A DNA stretch of 21,217 bases, taken from NCBI GenBank assembly GCA_044448905.1, contig JBIOHJ010000053.1:1-21217 (forward strand). The letters are read 5' to 3'. The notes under the pieces are model-generated. The model saw only the letters and a list, made by a program, of their open reading frames with translations, was not told the DNA's origin and searched no databases. Both the position numbers and the translations under genes were made by a program. Below are positions 1 to 8,497 of the stretch, piece by piece (within the stretch, counting starts at the first letter, position 1; the number at the start of each line of letters is the position of its first letter). This DNA comes from JBIOHJ01 sp044448905. GTDB taxonomy: Bacteria; Bacteroidota; Bacteroidia; AKYH767-A; OLB10.

Positions 1-89
1 AGCTTAATGGCATCGTAAACGGTAGTTTGGGGCTGTACATGCCATGCATCGCTGCCTTTTTGCTGTAAAATGTTTCGGATGGTCATCAT
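1..89 (-). CDS. CBS-domain protein, N-terminal fragment
   Basis: The gene runs off the left edge, so only about 29 N-terminal residues are visible. On the minus strand they begin MMTIRNILQQKGSDAW and continue HVQPQTTVYDAIKL. The pattern of a short helix, 'KG', a 'v.P..tvydAi.l' strand-helix turn is the usual start of a CBS domain, which binds adenosyl nucleotides and often occurs in pairs in small stand-alone proteins. Two adjacent ATG codons (89 and 86) could start the gene, and I cannot tell which is used. Partner domains and function cannot be judged from this fragment. The family call rests on pattern recognition over a short stretch. Confidence 0.65.
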   Translation of the reverse strand, partial: MMTIRNILQQKGSDAWHVQPQTTVYDAIK

Positions 90-391
90 GGTGTTATGTT
101 TTTATATTGTGGTTAACTATTATTAAAGAACAATAACAAAAAAATTCTCCACTAATTTACAAATTATATAACAAATTTCGCCACGGAAGGGCATGAGTTT
201 AATGTAACGGTTAAGCTTGTTCATGTGTTGCAGGTAATTATTGAATAGTAAAACGAAGGCACATCTTCTTCTGGCGGTCTTTTTATATGATGAAGTTGTT
301 GAATATTTTTATTTTTGATGAAAATGAGAAACTTCATATTCATAGAGTTCTGTATGAGGGAATGTTAGGTTCATAAACATAAAACAATCAA
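90..391. other. Intergenic region between divergent genes
   Basis: This stretch separates the minus-strand CBS gene from the plus-strand DUF3179 gene and should hold both promoters. On the plus strand TATTTTTG at 310-317 fits the Bacteroidota -7 element TAnnTTTG, but I see no well-spaced TTG upstream of it. An 8-base inverted repeat, ATGAAGTT at 290-297 and AACTTCAT at 330-337, encloses it. No convincing gene or RNA is visible. Confidence 0.4.
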
Positions 392-1543
392 ATGAAAAGT
401 TTTTTTTACGCAGGGCTTATAGGTATAATATTAATTGAGTTTCTCAAAGTATATTTTATTATGCCCATGCCCGGCAGCCAGGAAATAAACAGCATTGATG
501 TCGCTTATTTTTTATATTCCTACCGTTGGGCATACCGGGTAGTTTTCATACTGATGGCTGTTGCCGGAAGTGTAAGCGTGTTTAAAGTAAAATATAAAAT
601 AATACCCACCATCTTCCTGCTGTTTGCAGCAGTGGTTACCTGGCTTTTTAATTTTAAAATGACAGCTGATAAAATGTTCTTGCAACCGGAAAATGTGGTG
701 TTAAAGGCAAAGCCCGAAAATAAAATACCCGTTAACCACATTATCATCGGAATTGAAAACAATGGAGAAGCCAAAGCATACCCGGTTGGGTTTTTAGCTT
801 ATCATCACCAGGTATTGGATACCATTGGCGGCAAGCCGGTAATGGTTACGTATTGCAGTGTTTGCCGTACTGGGCGTGTATTCGAACCTATCGTAAACGG
901 ACATTATGAAAAATTCAGGCTGGTGGGGATGGATCATTTTAACGCCATGTTTGAAGACGCTACAACAAAAAGCTGGTGGCGGCAATCTACCGGCATAGCC
1001 GTAACAGGGAAAATGAAAGGCAGCATATTGCCCGCGGTGCACAGCAGGCAGATGGCGCTCGATAAATGGTTTGAGCTGTACCCGCAATCGCTGGTCATGC
1101 AGCCTGATGAGGCCTCAATTGTCAATTACGATTCGCTGGCTCGATTTGAGCAGGGTAAAAGCAAAAGCAGCCTTACCCGTACCGACAGCCTTTCGTGGAA
1201 AGAAAAATCGTGGGTAGTTGGAGTTTGGTCAGGCAATAACTATAAATGTTATGATTGGAATTACTTAAAAAAAGTGCGGATAATAAACGATACCATCGGC
1301 ACTCAGCCAATTGTACTTGTGCTTTCAACTGATGGAAAAAGCTTTGCTGCTTTCGAAAAACCGTCAATTGATGATTTTACAATCAGCCACGATACAATTT
1401 ATACGTATATGGCAGCTTATGATTTCGCAGGAAATACCCTGTACTCGAATTTGAAACCGCTCAAGGCAATAACCGCTTACCAGGAATTCTGGCATAGCTG
1501 GCGTACGTTTCATACGGATACGCGCGTGTACACGGAAAAGTAA
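392..1543 (+). CDS. DUF3179-family membrane protein
   Basis: The 383-residue protein has three likely N-terminal membrane helices (about residues 3-24, 46-64 and 69-87) followed by a DUF3179 domain from about residue 110 to 370. Family hallmarks visible are 'NGEAKAYPVGFLAYHHQVLD' (124-143), 'GGKPVMVTYCSVCRTGRVF' (146-164) with the paired cysteines C155 and C158, and a later W-rich segment near 'SWWRQSTGIAVTG'. The biochemical role of DUF3179 is not established. The conserved Cys pair suggests metal or redox chemistry, which is inference. The next gene starts 8 bases after the stop, so the two are probably co-transcribed. The ATG at 392 begins directly with a hydrophobic helix, which supports this start. 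Confidence 0.85.
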   Translation: MKSFFYAGLIGIILIEFLKVYFIMPMPGSQEINSIDVAYFLYSYRWAYRVVFILMAVAGSVSVFKVKYKIIPTIFLLFAAVVTWLFNFKMTADKMFLQPENVVLKAKPENKIPVNHIIIGIENNGEAKAYPVGFLAYHHQVLDTIGGKPVMVTYCSVCRTGRVFEPIVNGHYEKFRLVGMDHFNAMFEDATTKSWWRQSTGIAVTGKMKGSILPAVHSRQMALDKWFELYPQSLVMQPDEASIVNYDSLARFEQGKSKSSLTRTDSLSWKEKSWVVGVWSGNNYKCYDWNYLKKVRIINDTIGTQPIVLVLSTDGKSFAAFEKPSIDDFTISHDTIYTYMAAYDFAGNTLYSNLKPLKAITAYQEFWHSWRTFHTDTRVYTEK

Positions 1544-1551
1544 TTTTATTT

Positions 1552-2862
1552 ATGGATGTAGTACAAATCATTGGGCTTTGTTTCGGTTTGCTGCTTTTTG
1601 TATTAATCATTTGGAGCATCGTTAGTTTTATTTTTTCATCAATTGCTGAGGCTATTGGACACTGGGTTGAGAATTACAAAATAAAACGCTACGAGAGAGT
1701 TCCTCTTTTAGAGGAAAAATATGAGAGTTTGCTGCTCAGGAAATTTTCTTACTATGCAAAGCTTTCAGAAAAATCGCGGATTAAATTCCTGATGCGTTTA
1801 CATCGCTTTATCCGGACAAAGCAAATCAGCGGGCGCGAAGGCTTAGAAGTTACTGATGACATGAAAACGTTGATTGGAGCATCGGCTATACAACTTACTT
1901 TCGGGCTGGATTATTATTGGCTTAATCATTATGATGAGATAGTCTTGTTTCCTGATATTTTTCACAACCCCCGGTTCGATCAATATCATAAAGGTGAAAC
2001 GAGCGCGGGAGGAAGAGTTGTTTTATCCTGGAAGCATTTCCTGGAAGGCTACGACAATGCAACTGATAAATTAAACCTTGGGCTTCATGAGATGGCTCAT
2101 GCACTTGATTTGAGCCGTATCGTAAATGATTCTGATAATTATTTTAAAGAGTATTATAATAAATGGTATTTGGTTTCGAAGGAAGAATTTGAAAATATGC
2201 AGGAGCGTCCTTCGTTCCTGAGAGAATATGGCAAGGTGAATTTCAGGGAGTTCTTTGCGGTTTGCGTTGAACATTTTTTTGAAGCTTCAGCTGAGTTTAA
2301 AAAAAGCTTACCGGATATTTATAAACACCTTACTATCCTCCTGCGGCAGGATCCACTTTTAACAATAGAGCAAAGCGAGCTGGCATTAAAAGAAAGTGGA
2401 AATATTATTCCTCACGCTGACTATGTGGGTACACCAGAATTTTCAAGTAAAATTACTCTATGGGATTCTCTGGCTTCAGTAGGTTTATTGATTCTAAGAA
2501 CTATTGTGACATTTATTGCATTGTTTTTTGTATTAAGAGCCCATTTGTTTTCAGTGGCATTGGTTATTGTAATATTAGTTTACTTATTCAATGCATTGTT
2601 ATTTACCAAATTCGAATTATTTAAGCAACATCTTATTATCAGCAGGCCGCTGTTTCTTAACAGGACGTACTCATTTTCGTTTGAAAATATTATAAGCATT
2701 GCATTCAGACATGAGAATTTTGAAAATGTACAGATTACATATTTAGACAGAGGAGAAATTAAGAAATTCAGTGCCCTTTGTTCCATTTCGGCAAAAGATA
2801 AAGAACACGTATTAAATTTTTTGAGTACAAAAAAAATAGTTGCAAAAGAAAGTGTTGATTAA
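1552..2862 (+). CDS. MtfA-like (M90) zinc peptidase with membrane and PH-like tail
   Basis: The 436-residue protein starts with a membrane helix (about 6-30). The central part (about 50-275) resembles the MtfA/M90 peptidases: 'LGLHEMAHALD' carries the HExxH zinc motif (H179, E180, H183), and 'FREFFAVCVEHFFE' (231-244) supplies the expected third ligand E240, followed by 'LPDIYKHLTILLRQDPL', which is typical of the family end. In E. coli, MtfA is a soluble aminopeptidase that binds the glucose repressor Mlc. Here the protein continues with two further helices (about 305-328 and 331-352) and an 80-residue beta-rich tail like bacterial PH domains. That architecture suggests a membrane-anchored enzyme, possibly not acting on Mlc. 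The catalytic residues are all present. Confidence 0.8.
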   Translation: MDVVQIIGLCFGLLLFVLIIWSIVSFIFSSIAEAIGHWVENYKIKRYERVPLLEEKYESLLLRKFSYYAKLSEKSRIKFLMRLHRFIRTKQISGREGLEVTDDMKTLIGASAIQLTFGLDYYWLNHYDEIVLFPDIFHNPRFDQYHKGETSAGGRVVLSWKHFLEGYDNATDKLNLGLHEMAHALDLSRIVNDSDNYFKEYYNKWYLVSKEEFENMQERPSFLREYGKVNFREFFAVCVEHFFEASAEFKKSLPDIYKHLTILLRQDPLLTIEQSELALKESGNIIPHADYVGTPEFSSKITLWDSLASVGLLILRTIVTFIALFFVLRAHLFSVALVIVILVYLFNALLFTKFELFKQHLIISRPLFLNRTYSFSFENIISIAFRHENFENVQITYLDRGEIKKFSALCSISAKDKEHVLNFLSTKKIVAKESVD

Positions 2863-2895
2863 AATGATCCTTTAAGTTAAATAAAAATATCACGC

Positions 2896-3639
2896 ATGAC
2901 CGTTTGCAATATCCCATACCGCCTCGACCTTGCCGGCTCATGGCACGATCAGCCGTTTGTTTCGAAACATGCTGATGGTGGGGTCATCACATTATCCATT
3001 TTGCCAACGCATGAATTTGATGATCGCAGCGGGCTTGCCTCCAGCACGCGCAAGTCAGCAATTGAATTATGGAAAACTTCCATCCCCGATGGCGACATGG
3101 AACAGCTTGGCAAAATTCTTTTCTGTTATGACAATCCACCCGGCACAAAAGATATTTCGGGAGCGCAGGATGCGCTCGGAATTGTTTTGCCCGGCTTGAA
3201 TTATCTTTATTTCAAAGACGGCAATTACTGGCCCGTAGAGATAAAATCCATTCATGATGAAAGTATTCTTTCGTGGCTCGAACAGCATATTTGCATGGTG
3301 AGCCTGGGTCCGCGTGTAGCAGGATGTGATGTGCTGAGCGCTTCCAATATCAATCCCCGCACAGCAAAAACATTTGCTGATGCAACTTTGCATTGTTGGA
3401 ATTCGATCTTAGCAAAAGATGTTGCAGCATTTGGCAAAGCAATGACTGCTGCATTCGAAGCGCAGGTAGTCATGCTGCCGAATTGTATAAACGATGAAAT
3501 AAGAAATATTGTTAAGCCATTTCACAACCGCACTTATGGATGGAAATTAGCCGGAGCGGGTGGGGGAGGATATCTTGTTTTGGTTACCGATAAAGAAATT
3601 GAAGAAAGCGTGAAAATTAAAATAAGGAGAAAAAAATAA
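2896..3639 (+). CDS. GHMP-kinase-fold protein, probable sugar kinase
   Basis: The 247-residue protein has the three landmarks of the GHMP kinase superfamily. These are an N-terminal substrate strand 'IPYRLDLAGSWHDQPF' (6-21), a phosphate-binding segment 'RSGLASSTRKSA' (44-55) in place of the usual PxxxGLGSSA, and the C-terminal 'LAGAGGGGYLVLV' (218-230). 'SGAQDALG' (88-95) resembles the GxQD segment of fucokinase/heptose-kinase relatives. Such enzymes transfer the ATP gamma-phosphate to a small sugar or related substrate; the substrate here cannot be read from sequence. At 247 residues it is shorter than typical GHMP kinases (over 300). It sits 33 bases after the peptidase gene on the same strand. 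The fold is fairly certain, the activity less so. Confidence 0.75.
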   Translation: MTVCNIPYRLDLAGSWHDQPFVSKHADGGVITLSILPTHEFDDRSGLASSTRKSAIELWKTSIPDGDMEQLGKILFCYDNPPGTKDISGAQDALGIVLPGLNYLYFKDGNYWPVEIKSIHDESILSWLEQHICMVSLGPRVAGCDVLSASNINPRTAKTFADATLHCWNSILAKDVAAFGKAMTAAFEAQVVMLPNCINDEIRNIVKPFHNRTYGWKLAGAGGGGYLVLVTDKEIEESVKIKIRRKK

Positions 3640-3690
3640 AAGCAGCGAAAAAAATTAATTGAGTTACTTTGCAGGGTATAAAAATCTTAA

Positions 3691-4356
3691 ATGAAATTTC
3701 AGTTGCCAAACCTCTGTACAAAAATGTTAGTGTGTATTACCTTAACATCATGCGCTCAGGAGAATACAACTGAATCAAAACAAACTGTTATGTCAGATAA
3801 AAATAAAATTATAAACTCAGAAGGATTGGATACCGCAACATTCGGCAACGGCTGTTTCTGGTGCACCGAGGCAGTATTCCAGGAGTTGAACGGTGTGATA
3901 AAAGTTTCTTCGGGGTATTCCGGGGGCACTGTAAAGAATCCTTCCTATAAAGAAGTATGCAACGGCTCGACCGGTCATGCTGAATGTTTGCAGATTATTT
4001 ATGATCCGAAAATTATTTCTTACGATGAACTGCTGCAGGTTTACTGGAAAACACACGATCCTACTACATTGAACCGCCAGGGAAATGATGTGGGCACACA
4101 ATACCGTTCGGTTATTTTTTATCATAATGAAAAACAAAAAGAGCTGGCTGAGAAATATAAAAAGGAGCTTACCGAATCAGAAGCATACAGCGATCCGATT
4201 GTAACGGAGATTACAGCATTCACGACATTCTATCCTGCAGAAGATTACCATAAGGATTATTTTAATTTATATGGAGAGGAACCTTACTGCCGCATGGTAA
4301 TTCAGCCTAAGGTGGAAAAATTCAGAAAGGTGTTTAAGGATAAGTTGAAGAAGTGA
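3691..4356 (+). CDS. msrA: Peptide-methionine (S)-S-oxide reductase, lipoprotein form
   Basis: This 221-residue protein is MsrA, which reduces the S-epimer of methionine sulfoxide in proteins. The catalytic motif GCFWC lies at residues 54-58, with C55 as the active nucleophile. Downstream are the typical blocks 'GVIKVSSGYSGG', 'GSTGHAECLQIIYDP', 'HDPTTLNRQGNDVGTQYRS' and 'FYPAEDYHKDYF'. The first 21 residues look like a lipoprotein signal ending in LTSC, with C21 as the lipidated residue, so the enzyme probably works in the periplasm or on the membrane surface. An internal ATG (residue 34) would give a cytoplasmic form; the Cys-terminated leader argues for the upstream start at 3691. It converges on the rhodanese gene with a 20-base gap. 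Confidence 0.95.
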   Translation: MKFQLPNLCTKMLVCITLTSCAQENTTESKQTVMSDKNKIINSEGLDTATFGNGCFWCTEAVFQELNGVIKVSSGYSGGTVKNPSYKEVCNGSTGHAECLQIIYDPKIISYDELLQVYWKTHDPTTLNRQGNDVGTQYRSVIFYHNEKQKELAEKYKKELTESEAYSDPIVTEITAFTTFYPAEDYHKDYFNLYGEEPYCRMVIQPKVEKFRKVFKDKLKK

Positions 4357-4376
4357 CTAACTAAGTAAAAAAGAAT

Positions 4377-4769
4377 TTATTTTTCAACCGGTAAATTCAT
4401 TTCTTTCCAGCCGGTAATTCCTCTTTTTAAATTGTACACTTTTTTATAACCTGATTTTAAGAGCAGCTCGGCCGCTTCTGAACTTCGCCCTCCCACAGCG
4501 CAGTAAACATAAATTGTTTTTGCGGTATCCAGCTTTAATATCCTTTCATTGAAATCATCATCAAATAAATTCATGTTAACAGCACCTGCAATATGGCCAA
4601 TGGTGAATTCTTTGGGTGTTCGCACATCAACTAAAATTCCCGGCTGGTTTTTTAACTTAGCCTCAAAGTCAGTTGCTGAAATATCAACCGGATTATTATT
4701 TTGAGCCGAACACGAAGCAAAAATGAAAAATGCAAATACAAGGCAAATGTTGATTCTCGGAAAAAGCAT
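4377..4769 (-). CDS. Rhodanese-like domain lipoprotein
   Basis: The 130-residue protein is a single rhodanese domain behind a lipoprotein signal (FASC, lipid-bearing Cys at residue 20). The domain shows 'ILVDVRTPKEFTIGHIAGAVNMN', then the active-site loop 'YCAVGGRSSEAAELL' with the catalytic Cys at residue 90, and a closing 'VYNLKRGITGWKEMNLP'. Rhodanese domains carry sulfur as a cysteine persulfide; in a cell-surface position the acceptor is unknown. I start at the ATG at 4769 rather than at the GTG one codon upstream (4772). The preceding DUF2007 gene ends 4 bases upstream, so the two form a tight minus-strand pair and are likely translated from one message. Confidence 0.9.
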   Translation of the reverse strand: MLFPRINICLVFAFFIFASCSAQNNNPVDISATDFEAKLKNQPGILVDVRTPKEFTIGHIAGAVNMNLFDDDFNERILKLDTAKTIYVYCAVGGRSSEAAELLLKSGYKKVYNLKRGITGWKEMNLPVEK

Positions 4770-4773
4770 CACA

Positions 4774-5016
4774 CTAAAGATGTTTTTCAGGGGTGCTGTC
4801 GCCCGTCAAATCATCCGAAATCAATTTAAGCGCATGGTCAAGGTCTTTGTGATAAACCCTGATGTCAATATTTTGCACAGGGCTGATTGATTTTTGCGGA
4901 AGCGATTTCCTGTTATTCATAAAACAAGCAATGCCCTGCGTTTCCAGTTTAGTTTTGATAATATTGGCTTCGGCAACATTATCCAATGACATTAAAGTGA
5001 TTATTTCTTCGGTCAT
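4774..5016 (-). CDS. DUF2007-family small protein
   Basis: From the ATG at 5016 the protein is 80 residues, beginning 'MTEEIITLMSLDNVAEANII' and continuing 'KTKLETQGIACFMNN'. This pattern (a strand, then 'A.i.k..LE..GI.c...n', then 'V...d...A..ll') is the DUF2007 ferredoxin-like fold, sometimes called a putative signal-transducing protein. No activity is established. An in-frame ATG at 5070 would add 18 lysine-rich residues not seen in the family, so I prefer the shorter form. It overlaps nothing and lies immediately upstream of the rhodanese gene. Confidence 0.75.
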   Translation of the reverse strand: MTEEIITLMSLDNVAEANIIKTKLETQGIACFMNNRKSLPQKSISPVQNIDIRVYHKDLDHALKLISDDLTGDSTPEKHL

Positions 5017-5147
5017 TGTTTTGAGTTTAGGTTTGGTAAAAGTAACTTTGTTTTCGATTGATAATACCAATCTGTTGAAAAAGTTTTAAACTATGGAGAA
5101 TCAGATGCTTGAAGCATGGTTTATAAACAACCGCATTAATTTATTTC

Positions 5148-5174
5148 TGATTGACATGATCAGTCATGAAATCA
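5148..5174 (-). terminator. Possible hairpin terminator after the FG-GAP gene
   Basis: Directly at the stop codon of the 731-residue gene there is a two-part stem: TGATT (5148-5152) pairs with AATCA (5170-5174), and CATGA (5155-5159) pairs with TCATG (5164-5168) around the loop TCAG. There is no strong T run after it on the minus strand, so it may only weakly terminate or may protect the 3' end. Confidence 0.3.
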
Positions 5175-7367
5175 CTCTTTCATAAACTTAGCCGACAACA
5201 TTTCTCCATTCCTGAAAACTATTTTCACAAAATACAATCCCGCATTCCAGTAGTTGGTTTCAACTGTTAAAAGTTGTTTTTCGTGAGGAGAAATATTTTT
5301 GATTGTAGAGCCAACTGCATTGTAAATTATTATTTGCTCAGCCTCATTTTCAAATTCAATGTGCAATTGATTTGAAACCGGATTGGGATATACTTTTGTC
5401 TGTTTTTGTTTAGATACCGGCTCATTTATACTTGTTGGTAATTGTGAATATAAAGTTACGCCACCTGCACGGTTTCCGATTAATAAATCCATCAATCCGT
5501 CCCCATCAATATCAGTTCCTGAAACAGTGGCGAACCATTTTTCATTTATGTTTCCGTATATCGAATCAATCAAAGTAAAGGTTCCGGATAGGTTTCCTGT
5601 AATGTTTCCATAGTGATAAATCCATCCTCTCTCAGAACCAACCAGCATTTCCATATTTCCATTATTGTAAAACATGAATGGATAGCTATAACCATAAATG
5701 TCAGTAAGCGTATCGGTAACATTTACTCCCCCTAAAAAAGTTGAGACAAGACTAAAAACAGGTACACTTGCTGTTCCGGTATTTTGATAATAATTTATTT
5801 TCCCATTTTTCTTTCCGCTTATCAAATCAATTTTTCCGTCCTGGTTCATATCAAAAAGAATAGGTGTTGAATAGGGTCCGACATTAATGCTTTGATAATT
5901 ATTTGTTGTAAAAACAAAATTACATGGATTACCTGCACCTGCTGTATTTGTGTAATATGAAAATGTTCCAACGTCCATTCCAACCAGCATATCTGCATCG
6001 CCATCACCGTCCAAATCCCCAAAAGCAGGCGATAAATTAAAATTGTTTGATGTTGCAGTATTGAAAAAATTATCCGTTACAAATTCGAACGATGGATTAG
6101 TTGCTGTTCCGTTATTTCTGAAATAATAAATAAAAGATGAATCAGGATTCGGATAAAATGATTTCCTCCTATAGTTTCCGATTAAAATATCCTGTAAGCC
6201 ATCGTTATCCACATCAAAAAAAGAAACATTGGCTCCGGTTCCAACCTCAAGCATTTCTTTGGTAAAAACATTTTTATTTACGAGATTAAATGAATCAGCC
6301 GGAAATCCTGTAATGTTTTTATAAAATAATGTATTGAAAATATTTTCGCTCGCGTTCGACATTCCGGGTGATACTATCAAATCTTTTTTATTGTCATTGT
6401 CTGCGTCAAAATAAAAAGGTGCAGGTAATAAATTTAAATATACAGGAATGTTATAAGAAGGAAAACTATCATCCTGTGCAGTCATCAAAGCTCCCCAAGG
6501 AGTTCCTCCATTTTCAAGAAATAATAAATAATTACAAGCGATATCTCCGTTCAGCAAATCCTTATCACCATCATAATCATAATCAAAAGCAAGCATTGCG
6601 TGTGCTGTGCATAAAACAGAATTACTAATGTCATTTTCATGATTTATATTTCCAATCCTGCATCCTGCATTAAGTGTTGCTGAATTGCATGGAAAACCAC
6701 CAAACAAAAAATTTCCCCAGCAATTTTGATTCATGTAAAACAATAATGAATCACAAACTCCCAGAGAATCCATTGCAAAATTCTGATGGTATTCGACATA
6801 ATCACCTGAAATAGTTCTGACCAATACATCCATGTCGCCATCATTATCAACATCAATCAATGCGGGTAAATCAACAGATGGAACAAAAAGATTCGCTTGA
6901 AAACCAAAGTAGCTAGAATAAACTAAGGGATATTCTAAGACAAATTGGAGGCTTGTGGAGGAAATATTTTTATAAACAGACATTCCACCCATGTAGCTGT
7001 AAGTAAAAATATCTTCTTTGCCATCGCAATTGTAATCAACAAGCAAAGCCCAATCATGCAAAGAAGGAAATTTAGAAATGAATTGCGGAGCGTAATGATA
7101 ATCTACAGAATTAGGAGCTCCGTTGTTAATGTAAGTTGTACTCCGGTTACCTTGCCTGTCGAAAACAAATAAATCTTTTATCCCATCAAGGTTCAGATCA
7201 ATAGCGGAAAATTGTGGTGAATCCATTCCCCCTGCCCATGGGTTTACAAGGGGAACACCACTGACGGTTACAGGAATTGAAAGAGCAGGGGAGAAATTTT
7301 GAGAGAAAGAATGAAACGGTTCAAAGAAGGAAATCAGTGCAATGAAAAACAATTTTATCTTTTTCAT
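5172..7367 (-). CDS. Secreted FG-GAP/VCBS repeat protein with T9SS sorting domain
   Basis: The 731-residue protein has a signal peptide (residues 1-22, ending in FSQ) and a long body built of at least nine FG-GAP-like repeats. Each repeat carries a calcium-loop signature such as 'LDGIKDLFVFD', 'VDNDGDMDVLVRT', 'VDNDGLQDILIGN', 'LDGDGDADMLVG' and 'IDGDGLMDLLIGN'. Such repeats form a beta-propeller and often mediate adhesion or carbohydrate contact. Residues 658-731 are a type IX secretion C-terminal sorting domain ('KVYPNPVSNQLHIEF' to the end 'AKFMKE'), which directs export across the outer membrane. The same sorting domain, about 80% identical, ends the neighbouring DUF1028 protein. No enzymatic domain is visible, so a surface structural or binding role is the modest inference. 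Confidence 0.9.
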   Translation of the reverse strand: MKKIKLFFIALISFFEPFHSFSQNFSPALSIPVTVSGVPLVNPWAGGMDSPQFSAIDLNLDGIKDLFVFDRQGNRSTTYINNGAPNSVDYHYAPQFISKFPSLHDWALLVDYNCDGKEDIFTYSYMGGMSVYKNISSTSLQFVLEYPLVYSSYFGFQANLFVPSVDLPALIDVDNDGDMDVLVRTISGDYVEYHQNFAMDSLGVCDSLLFYMNQNCWGNFLFGGFPCNSATLNAGCRIGNINHENDISNSVLCTAHAMLAFDYDYDGDKDLLNGDIACNYLLFLENGGTPWGALMTAQDDSFPSYNIPVYLNLLPAPFYFDADNDNKKDLIVSPGMSNASENIFNTLFYKNITGFPADSFNLVNKNVFTKEMLEVGTGANVSFFDVDNDGLQDILIGNYRRKSFYPNPDSSFIYYFRNNGTATNPSFEFVTDNFFNTATSNNFNLSPAFGDLDGDGDADMLVGMDVGTFSYYTNTAGAGNPCNFVFTTNNYQSINVGPYSTPILFDMNQDGKIDLISGKKNGKINYYQNTGTASVPVFSLVSTFLGGVNVTDTLTDIYGYSYPFMFYNNGNMEMLVGSERGWIYHYGNITGNLSGTFTLIDSIYGNINEKWFATVSGTDIDGDGLMDLLIGNRAGGVTLYSQLPTSINEPVSKQKQTKVYPNPVSNQLHIEFENEAEQIIIYNAVGSTIKNISPHEKQLLTVETNYWNAGLYFVKIVFRNGEMLSAKFMKE

Positions 7368-7425
7368 GCTTTTAATTTTTCCACAATATACGAATAACTA
7401 AAGCAACAGAGTTTTTATAAAATTT

Positions 7426-8415
7426 TTACTCTTTCATAAACTTTGCTGAAAGTATTTCCCCATTCTTAAAAATTATTTTTACAAAATACAATCCTGCATT
7501 CCAGTGATGGGTATCAACTGCTAAAAGTTGTTTTTCGTTAATAGAAATATTTTTGACGGCATTACCGGCTGCATTATAAATTATTATTTGTTCAGCGTCA
7601 TTTTCAAATTCAATCCGTAGCTGATTCGAAACCGGATTGGGATAAACCTTTGTCCATTTTTGTTTTGAAGGCGATTGAACGTAGGTTGCTCCGCATCCGC
7701 CCCAGCTGTTAAACATCACCTGCAACGAATCAATCGGATCGAGGTTTCCGGGATAGGTGTTTACCGTTATATCGAGATAAAAATTCCCGGCTGTATCGGT
7801 TGGATTTGCAACGCGGATAAAAGCAGAGTAGGAGGAGATGCCGTAAGTCAGACAGCGTGTATCAGCACCCGGAACTTTTGCTCCCTGCAAAGCAGCCATC
7901 AGCTTGCAGGCAAGGCTTCCCTGCGTTGTAATGAACTTTGTTTCCATTGAATCAAGAATCATCTGACCCAATAAAATATTTCCCTGGATGGAATAGTTAG
8001 GTCCGGTAATATGATTCTTATAGTTATTACAATTCACACCGGTATATGCAGCGCTTTGTCCACCGTTAGCAAGCGCAACAATTCCATATTGCCTGATTAA
8101 CGGGTTACTTTGAGCATCGTGCGCAATCATCGAATCAATAATTTGCTGCGGAGGCAAACCAAGGTTCATTAAAGTTTTTGCATAATTCTGGTTGGCGGTA
8201 AGCCAGTACGCCTGCGTATGCACAACACCAACCCCGGGATGAACATCGCTGATTATAATTGCACTGATCGTTGAACTTGTAATGCAGGTAGCACCCGCAC
8301 TTCCTACCTGGCCGGTTGCCGAATCAAAAGCGCAAATCGAAAATGTATCCTGTGCAATGGCTTCAGTAAAAGCAAAAAGTAAAGTGCAGGAAATAAAATT
8401 GCGTTTAAAATTCAT
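7426..8415 (-). CDS. Secreted DUF1028 protein with T9SS sorting domain
   Basis: A signal peptide (1-21, ending AIA before Q22) is followed by a DUF1028 domain over about residues 23-247. Recognisable blocks are 'TFSICAFDSATGQVGSAGAT', 'HPGVGVVHTQAYW', 'ALANGGQSAAYTGVNC', 'IQGNILLG' and 'ADTRCLTYG'. DUF1028 proteins have an Ntn-hydrolase-like fold and lack an established substrate. Here the residue after signal cleavage is Gln-Asp-Thr rather than a bare nucleophile, so autocatalytic activation cannot be assumed. Residues 256-329 are the T9SS sorting domain, closely matching that of the downstream FG-GAP gene. DUF1028 at about 225 residues matches the usual family length. The gene lies 58 bases upstream of the FG-GAP gene on the same strand. 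Confidence 0.85.
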   Translation of the reverse strand: MNFKRNFISCTLLFAFTEAIAQDTFSICAFDSATGQVGSAGATCITSSTISAIIISDVHPGVGVVHTQAYWLTANQNYAKTLMNLGLPPQQIIDSMIAHDAQSNPLIRQYGIVALANGGQSAAYTGVNCNNYKNHITGPNYSIQGNILLGQMILDSMETKFITTQGSLACKLMAALQGAKVPGADTRCLTYGISSYSAFIRVANPTDTAGNFYLDITVNTYPGNLDPIDSLQVMFNSWGGCGATYVQSPSKQKWTKVYPNPVSNQLRIEFENDAEQIIIYNAAGNAVKNISINEKQLLAVDTHHWNAGLYFVKIIFKNGEILSAKFMKE

Positions 8416-8428
8416 GGCTCGTTAAAAT

Positions 8429-8488
8429 TGCCACTGATTCACAGATTAGATATGCATAAATTAAAATTAAATCTGTGAATCAGTGGCA
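8429..8488. repeat. Perfect 19-base inverted repeat between two T9SS genes
   Basis: TGCCACTGATTCACAGATT at 8429-8447 is perfectly complementary to 8470-8488, with a 22-base AT-rich loop. It fills most of the space between the start of the DUF1028 gene and the stop of the P-domain gene, both on the minus strand. It could end or stabilise the upstream message. Its GCCACTrATT end is shared with the element at 11634, so it looks like a member of a dispersed intergenic family. Confidence 0.85.
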
Positions 8489-8497
8489 TCAGTTTAT

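Noticed and set aside
5017..5070. Longer start (5070) of the DUF2007 gene
   Set aside because: It adds 18 basic residues outside the family pattern; MTEEIITLMSLDN at 5016 is the typical start.
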